From contig NZ_VTAV01000003.1 in assembly GCF_008180195.1 (NCBI RefSeq), forward strand, positions 186,001-250,000: DNA of 64,000 nt, read 5' to 3'. The position numbers were made by a program, and so were the translations under genes. Shown one piece after another: positions 57,657 to 64,000 of this stretch. The notes below the pieces were generated by a model that searched no databases, was not told where the DNA came from, and saw only the letters and a list, made by a program, of their open reading frames with translations. Numbering within the stretch: the stretch's first letter is position 1; the number at the start of each line of letters is the position of its first letter. This stretch comes from Sphingobacterium phlebotomi. GTDB lineage: Bacteria; Bacteroidota; Bacteroidia; Sphingobacteriales; Sphingobacteriaceae.

Positions 57657-59042
57657 ATGAAAAGATGGTGGCTACTAATATACTTATTTGGCGTTATGAT
57701 GACTGTCCAAGGACAAGAAAAAGCAGATAAATTGGCTTGGTGGACGGAATCCAGGTTTGGCCTGTTCGTTCACTGGGGGCTATATTCCCAAGCAGCCGGC
57801 GATTGGAAGGGTAAACCGACAAGAGGCGGAGAGCACTTTATGCTGTATGAGCAGATTCCCCTGGCTGAGTACGCCAAAATCGCAGCTACATTTAATCCAA
57901 CGGGATTTTCAGCCGAAGAATGGGTAATGGCAGCTAAAGATGCCGGTATGAAATATATCGTTATTACCACAAAACATCATGATGGATTTGCGATGTTTGA
58001 TTCGCCCAGCAGTGATTATAATATCGTAAAGAAGACGCCCTGGGGCAGAGACCCCTTGAAAGAACTCGCTGAAGCTTGTCGTAAACACGGATTGAAACTG
58101 GGGTTTTATTATTCGCTCGGAAGGGATTGGGAAGATCCTGATGTACCGACAAATTGGCCAACGAAAGCGGGAAGGAGTAATTATTGGGATTACCCCGATG
58201 AAGATAGTAAGGATCTAAACAAATATATCGCGAGGAAAGTCAAACCACAACTAAGGGAATTACTTACGCAATACGGAGAGGTAGACGTTATTTGGTTTGA
58301 CACACCAGAGTTATTTTCGAAAGAGCAAAGTGCTGATATTCGCGAATTTATTTTAGATATTCAGCCGAATTGTATTATCAACAACCGTGTCGGAAACAAT
58401 TTGGGAGACTATACGGTTGTCGAACAATCGCTAGCGGGCAGTGCGAAGGGGGATTGGGAGTCTTGTATTACGATGAGTAAAAATTGGGGATATAACCGTC
58501 ATGATAAGGCATGGAAATCTTCAACCGTATTAATTCGGAATATTATTGAGACAGCAAGTCAAGGTGGAAACTTGCTATTAAACGTAGGTCCTAAGGGAGA
58601 TGGTCGTTTTCCAAAAGAGAGCATTGAACGTTTAGCAGCTATTGGTCGCTGGATGAAGGTGAACGGCGAAGCTATTTATGGAACAACAGCTTGGATGGTG
58701 CCGGGCGAAGGTAATCTGGAATTGGAGAAAGAAGATTTGGGGATGGGGGAAAAGATGACATCTAAGGATGCTGAAAATGACGCGACTTCCAAAGAGATTA
58801 TTTCCGATATACGATTTACTACAAAAGATGACGAAGTATATATCTTTCTGAGAAACCCCGATGCGGACGTTATCCCGGTTAAGAGTATGAAGGAGAATAG
58901 TATGAAGATTGAGAAAATAAGTATGCTGGGTAACGACGAGACAGTCGTTTGGGAGCAACATAGTGATGCACTGAAATTCCACATCCCTGCTGGAATACAA
59001 TCGGATGTTCCCGTATATGTTTTCAAGGTGAAAACGAGATAA
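57657..59042 (+). CDS. GH29 alpha-L-fucosidase of locus 2
   Basis: 461 residues with a signal peptide ending near VQGQ (residue 20). GH29 blocks are RFGLFVHWGLYSQAAGDW near residue 33, TKHHDGFAMFDSP near residue 105, and DVIWFDTPELF, in which D215 is the expected nucleophile. The GGNLLLNVGPKGDG block near residue 310 is typical. It is the last gene of locus 2, 20 bp after GH88. A fucosidase beside chondroitinase AC and a sulfatase suggests that the substrate carries fucose branches, such as fucosylated chondroitin sulfate, but this is only inferred. Confidence 0.95.
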   Translation: MKRWWLLIYLFGVMMTVQGQEKADKLAWWTESRFGLFVHWGLYSQAAGDWKGKPTRGGEHFMLYEQIPLAEYAKIAATFNPTGFSAEEWVMAAKDAGMKYIVITTKHHDGFAMFDSPSSDYNIVKKTPWGRDPLKELAEACRKHGLKLGFYYSLGRDWEDPDVPTNWPTKAGRSNYWDYPDEDSKDLNKYIARKVKPQLRELLTQYGEVDVIWFDTPELFSKEQSADIREFILDIQPNCIINNRVGNNLGDYTVVEQSLAGSAKGDWESCITMSKNWGYNRHDKAWKSSTVLIRNIIETASQGGNLLLNVGPKGDGRFPKESIERLAAIGRWMKVNGEAIYGTTAWMVPGEGNLELEKEDLGMGEKMTSKDAENDATSKEIISDIRFTTKDDEVYIFLRNPDADVIPVKSMKENSMKIEKISMLGNDETVVWEQHSDALKFHIPAGIQSDVPVYVFKVKTR

Positions 59043-59051
59043 CGATTCTAG

Positions 59052-59318
59052 TTATCCCATCGCCTCAACCGTATTATCTTCAGTGAGTTTTATCGGCACG
59101 ATCCGGATCGAGGTAAACCCGTCGTCCCGGCTCATGATTGGAGATAAGTTTATGCCCTTTCTAGCGAGGGTGGTCAGGACGGCCGTGCGGAAAGTGGCAC
59201 GGTTTGATCCCCACCCGTTGCCTTTTACTAATTCGTTGTTCAGTTCAATCAGTTCAGGAATGCTGTAATGGATGAATTGTTGGAGGAGGTGTTTGTAAAG
59301 ATCGTTTGCTGTTTTCAT
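59052..59318 (-). CDS. Small conserved-looking protein of unknown function
   Basis: 88 residues on the minus strand, converging on the GH29 gene with a 9-bp gap. It starts MKTANDLYKHLLQQFIH, has the charged middle SIPELIELNNELVKGNGWG, then TFRTAVLTTLARKGINLS and ends RIVPIKLTEDNTVEAMG. No signal peptide or membrane segment. I do not recognise the family. The balanced composition and clear ATG suggest a real cytoplasmic protein, unrelated to the locus. Confidence 0.6.
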   Translation of the reverse strand: MKTANDLYKHLLQQFIHYSIPELIELNNELVKGNGWGSNRATFRTAVLTTLARKGINLSPIMSRDDGFTSIRIVPIKLTEDNTVEAMG

Positions 59319-59534
59319 ACAATTTAAAAATTAACGTGTTTAACCATAAATTGTATCCAGAAGGCGTTTTTTTTGGACGGTGCCCGTATTATCTTTCCAC
59401 CGTGGTGATTACACTCGGTTGGCATTGCATGCGGCAATTCTGAATACTCTACAAATTTAGTAGACTTTTTTTGGGATGCAACTATTTTTTGACTATTCTT
59501 TGTCAAGAATCCGTCAATCTTTAAAAAAATATCC

Positions 59535-59542
59535 TAGTTTTG
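59535..59542 (+). promoter_or_regulatory. Candidate -7 box for the nucleotidyltransferase gene
   Basis: TAGTTTTG matches TAnnTTTG exactly, 14 bp before the ATG at 59556. The nearest TTTG upstream (59499) is too far away to be a clear -33. Confidence 0.4.
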
Positions 59543-59555
59543 AAAAAACGAACGC

Positions 59556-60671
59556 ATGAAGGACAACCTAAGAGCTGTATTTTTTCAACTGTTGCGTATG
59601 GGCCTTTGGGGAAAGGGGAAGTTAGCTATTGCTGAACCTTTATCTGACGAAGATTGGTCTGTACTCTATCAATATGCGCTGAACCATACGGTTGAAGGTA
59701 TTCTTTTCGACAGTTTTTCGTTATTAACGGCCGAACAATTGCCGCCTCGGGCGTTGCGTATGAAATGGGCCGTGCGCGTAGATCAGATGGAGCGCCATAA
59801 TACACAAATGGGACAAGTTGCTGCCGTGCAGTTTGCAGATTTCGTCCGACGGGGTATCAAACCGATTCTGCTGAAAGGACAAGGTGTAGCGAGTTGCTAT
59901 CCAAATCCTTTGCATCGCATATCGGGCGATATCGATTGGTATTTTGAAGAAGACGGGTATGATAAGATCTTGGAACGCTTGCATGAAAAAAACATACCTA
60001 TTGATTCGGCATTGGGTTTTAGTTTAGGGTATGACTGGCAGGGGATACACATTGAACATCATCGGCGTTTGTTCGATCTTCGTAGCCTTTTTAAGGTATC
60101 TTATTTGAAGAAACTGGAAGATGCTTATCGTACAAGACAACAGTCGGTTTTGATAGAAAATCAGGCCATTACCTTACTAGCGCCGGAATTGCAAATATTA
60201 CAGGTAAATGTGCATATTTTAAAACATTTGCTCTCTTTTGGTATTGGTTTACGCCAGATTTGTGATGCTGCGGTCCTATATCATGCTTATCGGGATAAGA
60301 TCGATGTGGAGCAACTTCGTGGTATGTATAAAAAGACGGGGATTTTGAAATGGGTGCATGTGCTGCACGGTATCCTCGTCAAATACTTGGGTTTGCCGAA
60401 AGAAGATTTACCTTTTCCGTACCCGGATAAGTTGGAGATCGATTGGATGATGGAAGAAGTGTGGCATTCGGGCAATTTTGGCTTTTACGATAAACGTTAT
60501 ACGGATGGAAAGGTGTCTTTCGTCTCCGTTCATCCAGATGGCGCCCGCCGTCTGTGGAGAAGTATGCGTTTATATTACAAATATGCTCCGCAAGAAGTTA
60601 TCTTTTTCCCAATACGGCGTACCACTGCCCGATTGGCCGCTTTTTTTTCTTCCCCTAAATCCGGAGGGTAA
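59556..60671 (+). CDS. Nucleotidyltransferase-like protein (PF14907 type)
   Basis: 371 residues, no signal peptide. The block IKPILLKGQGVASCYPNPLH then RISGDIDWYF (about 101-130) is the family signature, with D125 and D127 as likely metal ligands and K107 nearby. It is seen in Bacteroidota and often close to surface-polymer or ribosomal-peptide clusters. Its substrate is unknown. It lies alone about 490 bp before the two peptide/fimbrillin modules, which may or may not be meaningful. Confidence 0.82.
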   Translation: MKDNLRAVFFQLLRMGLWGKGKLAIAEPLSDEDWSVLYQYALNHTVEGILFDSFSLLTAEQLPPRALRMKWAVRVDQMERHNTQMGQVAAVQFADFVRRGIKPILLKGQGVASCYPNPLHRISGDIDWYFEEDGYDKILERLHEKNIPIDSALGFSLGYDWQGIHIEHHRRLFDLRSLFKVSYLKKLEDAYRTRQQSVLIENQAITLLAPELQILQVNVHILKHLLSFGIGLRQICDAAVLYHAYRDKIDVEQLRGMYKKTGILKWVHVLHGILVKYLGLPKEDLPFPYPDKLEIDWMMEEVWHSGNFGFYDKRYTDGKVSFVSVHPDGARRLWRSMRLYYKYAPQEVIFFPIRRTTARLAAFFSSPKSGG

Positions 60672-61163
60672 TAATCCCTATTTTCCTGTCTTATTATTGT
60701 GTCATCGTACTCCTGCGATGACCTGTTCTCCTTGCTTTTTATTGTAATAATTTCTTTACTGTAGTATTGCAGCTACAAAAAAGTGAAATTTTTGCAAACA
60801 ATGCAAACACTTTGTTTGTTGTGTTCCTAGTCGTTTAAAGGCGTTTTTTTGACGCTTTTGAATATAGATGGGCAATTGTATGAAGCAAAAATGCATTTTA
60901 ATTCTTTGTTTATTTTATTGCTAATCTGTAGTTTTATGAAGTAATTGTAGTTTTCGAACTACATTTTGTTATTAATTAACTGCCGAGTATATGAAAAGTT
61001 ACGCTAATATGCCAATTTGTGAAGTGGCGCCTTTGTGTCAAATCATTTGCACAAACGCTATTATGGACTCGATCCGTCGTAGTATTTCCGTTAATATTTG
61101 CTCGATTAATCATTAAGAAAAATCATAATCAATAACCAACAATCACAATTAAATAGTATAAAA
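60672..61163 (+). promoter_or_regulatory. 490-bp AT-rich region upstream of the peptide/fimbrillin modules
   Basis: No convincing gene was found here on either strand. It is AT-rich with short repeated words such as CTTTGTTTGTTGTG and GTAGTTTTATGAAGTAATTGTAG. A promoter for the first module must lie here, but I found no exact TAnnTTTG box, and the length leaves room for a long leader. Confidence 0.45.
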
Positions 61164-61334
61164 ATGAAAACAATTAAAAAAATGCAGTATGTAGCACCAG
61201 CCTTAGAGGTGGTGCAAATTGAAATGGAAGAAGGTATTGCTGGTGGTTCTGGAGCCGCAGCTCCAGGAACTAACCCAGGATCAAATGATTGGGGAGATGG
61301 CACTGGAGGTGGAGGTAACTGGGATGGGGACTAA
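61164..61334 (+). CDS. 56-residue acidic peptide, first copy
   Basis: 56 residues. The first part has the motif YVAPALEVVQIEMEEGIAGG, and the C-terminal part is rich in Gly, Asp, Asn and Trp (GSNDWGDGTGGGGNWDGD). No signal peptide is visible. It is preceded by an A-rich leader and followed 45 bp later by the fimbrillin-like gene. The second copy at 63546 has the same length and the same start pattern. The leader-then-variable-tail layout resembles a processed peptide precursor, which is only an idea. Confidence 0.75.
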   Translation: MKTIKKMQYVAPALEVVQIEMEEGIAGGSGAAAPGTNPGSNDWGDGTGGGGNWDGD

Positions 61335-61379
61335 GGATTTGATTACAGCTAAAATTATTGATAAATAATAACAGAAAAT

Positions 61380-63356
61380 ATGAAATTGATACGATTTAAA
61401 CGTGCAAATTGGGTTGTCGCAATGGCAATGCTTGCACTTCCGGGAGCACTGGTGACAAGTTGCTCAAAAGAAACAACTCCGACGGAGGAGGTGGCACCTA
61501 AAGGTGATAAGCTGAGGATCTCGGTATTGGGTATTAACAATGGAGGCGATGGTGCTGTGTTGAAAGCAAAGGCAGGTTCCTCTTTAGCGAAAGCTAACGA
61601 CGAGGGTTCGACGGCTTCACACACCGTTTACCAATTTGAAGATGCTGATATGGCGGTCTCACTAGGCAATATGTTGCCTGTTAGAGGAACAAACCTACCC
61701 GTTAGAAGAATGAGTAACGGTCTGTCTGCAAATGCTAGCTTGAAAATGGCAGAAGAAATCGCAACAGGGATAAAATATGTTGTATATATATACGATGGCA
61801 GTACATTAGTGGCGGCAGAAGAGTTGGAGGCGGGAACAACAGGCACAATCGAAGGATTGGATCTCTCCACTTCTTATACTTGGGTAGCACTTTCTTATAG
61901 TAGTGAAAGTGTAGCTCCGGAATTAACACCTGCCAGTTCCGCAATTAGTTTACCGGAAAATACGGACGTATTGTATGCTTCGGGTACAGTTAATTTGGGA
62001 GAAGATCCAACCATTGGTATCCTATTCGACCATGTGTTCTCCCGTATTGGTATTGAGTTGAATACCATTGGCGTGTTCGGTGAAATAACAGGAACACCAG
62101 CAGTGTCGGTATCCGGTCTGGCCTTAGCGACAGGTAGTCTGGATTTATTGAGCGGTGTCCTCACGCCTTCAGGATCAACTTTTGACCCTGTGCTCACGTA
62201 CGCTGATTTCGAGAATGTAGATCCGAGTTACGATGACGCGAAGATTGCATATGTATATACCGCTGCTACAGACGCATTAAACCTTGAGCTTACGGTTGCT
62301 GCACCGGGTTTAACGATCGAACATGCCGATGGCGGTTTGACACGGACGTATTTTGCGGGCGGCGCTACTGTAAATTCCAGTGTGACACCAGAAATGGGAA
62401 AAAGCCACCATGTATTATTTAATGTGGTGGAGTCAGCACTGACAACAAATTATGACAGTCATGAAGTAAAATGGGGACGCTCGAACCTGTATTATACTTT
62501 TGGCGATGACCCACTTCGTCAATACCGTTTCTTTGCAGAGAATGAATTGTCAAACCGCGCAAATAGCTATTTCGCATTTGGTAGTGCTGTTCCTTTTCGT
62601 TTTCCCGCTAGCTCAGACGATTTCGCTGACCCATGTGCCTTGGTATATCCGCAAGGACTGTGGAGGCAACCTACAAATGCTGATTTTGCTGGATTGGTTT
62701 CCGGACAAATCGAGTTGACGGAGTTGACAGATGAACTGGGGCCTTTAGGCGAAGTTGTGGATGCTACAGGTCTTGGTGGTCTTCTCAATTTAATAACCAG
62801 TCTATTAAGTAATGCGGTCGTTTCACTGATTAATGTGGAAGCGCCAAACTCTGAACTCGGTCCGAATCCGTATGTCTATGCGCAATATAATAATTTAGTT
62901 GGTGGGCCATCAACGTCTGCTGCATTTAATGACAACTCTAATCATTTGCGTTTCTTTTACAACGGACAGATTCTTGACGCAACTGTATTGCAGGATATCG
63001 CAGAAGGAGAGGGATTGCTTGGTGCTGAACTGAACGAACTTTCGGTTGATCTTGTCGGTTCGCAATTGCTTGGGCTAAATATTCCTCTTTTAGAAACCTA
63101 CGAGACAGCTACAGCTCTGTGGACAAGTGAACAAGGGACAGATATCCTTGGGCTGGCTGGTCTGGGAAGCTGGGGATATTTTGGTTCTACCGGTAGAGAA
63201 TTCGGTATCTTAGGGGGGATAGTTCCAATACCGACCGCAGGTGATCGATTTGTTATGGGGCAGAGAACTGGTGAGGCGATCAACAACGTAAGCGTGGTAG
63301 GTGTTAACGCACTTAGTACTTCAATGAAAAATGTACGCTGCGTACGCGCAAACTAA
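61380..63356 (+). CDS. Fimbrillin-like surface lipoprotein
   Basis: 658 residues. A lipoprotein signal with lipobox LVTSC (Cys about residue 28) is followed by GDKLRISVLGI and an acidic, beta-rich body. The segment MLPVRGTNLPVRR near residues 97-110 repeats LPVR and offers Arg sites like those used to process fimbrial subunits. LFDHVFSRIGIELNT and HHVLFNVVESAL recall fimbrillin folds. It ends MKNVRCVRAN. I think it belongs to the fimbrillin-like/FimB-Mfa2 type surface subunits. A strong terminator closes this module, and a paralogous gene follows. Confidence 0.75.
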   Translation: MKLIRFKRANWVVAMAMLALPGALVTSCSKETTPTEEVAPKGDKLRISVLGINNGGDGAVLKAKAGSSLAKANDEGSTASHTVYQFEDADMAVSLGNMLPVRGTNLPVRRMSNGLSANASLKMAEEIATGIKYVVYIYDGSTLVAAEELEAGTTGTIEGLDLSTSYTWVALSYSSESVAPELTPASSAISLPENTDVLYASGTVNLGEDPTIGILFDHVFSRIGIELNTIGVFGEITGTPAVSVSGLALATGSLDLLSGVLTPSGSTFDPVLTYADFENVDPSYDDAKIAYVYTAATDALNLELTVAAPGLTIEHADGGLTRTYFAGGATVNSSVTPEMGKSHHVLFNVVESALTTNYDSHEVKWGRSNLYYTFGDDPLRQYRFFAENELSNRANSYFAFGSAVPFRFPASSDDFADPCALVYPQGLWRQPTNADFAGLVSGQIELTELTDELGPLGEVVDATGLGGLLNLITSLLSNAVVSLINVEAPNSELGPNPYVYAQYNNLVGGPSTSAAFNDNSNHLRFFYNGQILDATVLQDIAEGEGLLGAELNELSVDLVGSQLLGLNIPLLETYETATALWTSEQGTDILGLAGLGSWGYFGSTGREFGILGGIVPIPTAGDRFVMGQRTGEAINNVSVVGVNALSTSMKNVRCVRAN

Positions 63357-63397
63357 TTTGTAATCAACAAATCTATCTACATCGATAGTTTGATGAT

Positions 63398-63432
63398 AAA
63401 AGGGCCATCCAAATAACGGATGGCCCTTTTTA
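63398..63432 (+). terminator. Rho-independent terminator of the first peptide/fimbrillin module
   Basis: A 13-bp perfect stem AAAAGGGCCATCC / GGATGGCCCTTTT with loop AAATAAC is followed by T. It lies 42 bp beyond the stop. Confidence 0.94.
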
Positions 63433-63545
63433 TTTGCGTAATTGCGTATAAAACACTAACTTAACTGCAGATTCGCCTTTTTATAAATTTAGTATTATTC
63501 CGTAAAGTAAATATTGCTGATATAAACCGAATAAACAACGTAATA

Positions 63546-63716
63546 ATGAGAACAATTGGAAAACAGAGGTATGTTGCACCTGCTTTGGGGATGCTCGAAA
63601 TCGAAATGGAGGAGAGCATTGCCGCAATTTCCGGTGTCACCGAAACGGGAACGCCGCAAATAGACGATTATGGAACTGGAAGCGGAAGCGACGGCTGGAG
63701 CGACGACCAGTTCTGA
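63546..63716 (+). CDS. 56-residue acidic peptide, second copy
   Basis: 56 residues, the same length as the copy at 61164. The start RYVAPALGMLEIEMEESIAA shows the same YVAPAL...IEMEE.IA pattern, while the tail (DDYGTGSGSDGWSDDQF) is different in sequence but again rich in Gly, Asp and Ser. It is followed 31 bp later by the second fimbrillin-like gene. Conserved front plus variable tail is the main clue to function. Confidence 0.75.
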   Translation: MRTIGKQRYVAPALGMLEIEMEESIAAISGVTETGTPQIDDYGTGSGSDGWSDDQF

Positions 63717-63747
63717 TGCTTGACGAAACTAACTAGCGATTAAAAGT

Positions 63748-64000
63748 ATGAAGATATTTTTTGTGAATTTGGGTAAGCTTGCCACAGGTGTATTGCTTGC
63801 TCTGGGAACGATTTTCGCCGCGGGGTGTGCCAAGGACGATAAAGGCCCGCAACAAGAAGAAGGCACGCGGCTCGTTGTGCGTATCGCAGGTATCAACGAG
63901 GGTGCAGAGGCTCTCGCGAGCAAAGCGAAAGCTTCCAGCAATAGCCGCTCGTTGGCCAACCAACCGAAAACAAAATTAATACAGACAGGTGCCTTCGATG
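63748..64000 (+). CDS. Fimbrillin-like lipoprotein, second copy (cut by right edge)
   Basis: About 84 codons are present. The signal and lipobox (TIFAAGC, Cys at about residue 27) are followed by GTRLVVRIAGINEGAEALAS, which parallels KLRISVLGINNGGDGAVL of the gene at 61380. It is therefore the second member of the tandem pair. The C-terminal part lies outside the window. Confidence 0.8.
   Translation, partial: MKIFFVNLGKLATGVLLALGTIFAAGCAKDDKGPQQEEGTRLVVRIAGINEGAEALASKAKASSNSRSLANQPKTKLIQTGAFD

Noticed and set aside
1-64000. tRNA, rRNA or CRISPR features
   Set aside because: The intergenic stretches that I read showed no cloverleaf-like or regularly spaced repeats with spacers.

Overview
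The window looks like a chromosomal piece of a Bacteroidota bacterium, most likely family Sphingobacteriaceae (Sphingobacterium/Pedobacter relatives). Evidence: several SusC/SusD pairs, ECF sigma/FecR/TonB-receptor regulation, a hybrid two-component regulator, candidate -7 boxes of the TAnnTTTG type, and a PL8 lyase that closely resembles, from memory, chondroitinase AC of Pedobacter heparinus. No rRNA, tRNA or CRISPR array was seen. Family names come from motif recognition, not from database searches.

Layout. (1) 1-9383, minus strand: polysaccharide utilisation locus 1, read as BNR_4 beta-propeller protein, GH88 unsaturated uronyl hydrolase, two GH29 fucosidases, SusC, SusD (cut by the left edge), with a divergent AraC-type regulator at 9643. 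(2) 10569-14018: remnant of an HxlR-type regulator, a terminator, and an unusually GC-rich Oar-like TonB receptor. (3) 14046-28032, minus strand: an ECF sigma factor, FecR anti-sigma factor, STN-type TonB receptor, two DUF4397-like lipoproteins, three fasciclin (FAS1) lipoproteins and an IPT/TIG plus beta-propeller lipoprotein, tightly packed, with no SusD. (4) 28269-36544, plus strand: a RemB-like outer-membrane protein, an ATPase/DUF234 protein behind three 15-bp repeats, a decayed copy of the sigma/FecR pair, and a SusC/SusD pair with no enzymes. (5) 36700-42809, a worn region: an orphan transposase-like HTH protein, a LacI/sugar-transporter deletion scar, an acyl-CoA dehydrogenase, a frameshifted IS1182-like element lying inside a split hairpin, and a broken beta-helix lipoprotein gene. 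(6) 42829-59042: polysaccharide utilisation locus 2, with a sulfatase divergent from a hybrid two-component regulator, then chondroitinase AC (PL8), SusC, SusD, a DUF5017-like lipoprotein, GH88 and GH29. (7) 59052-64000: a small conserved-looking protein, a PF14907-like nucleotidyltransferase, and two tandem modules, each made of a 56-residue acidic peptide gene followed by a fimbrillin-like lipoprotein gene; the second is cut by the right edge.

How they work together. In locus 2 the lyase should cut a uronic-acid glycosaminoglycan into unsaturated oligosaccharides, SusC/SusD plus the DUF5017-like lipoprotein should bind and import them, and GH88, the sulfatase and GH29 should trim them; the fucosidase suggests a fucosylated chondroitin-like substrate. 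The hybrid regulator probably acts through pairs of 19-bp direct repeats, 22 bp apart, seen upstream of both the sulfatase and the lyase. Locus 1 carries a similar GH88/GH29 kit under a different regulator. The most novel-looking parts are the sigma/FecR-controlled fasciclin operon without SusD, the peptide/fimbrillin tandem modules, and the shared direct repeats of locus 2.
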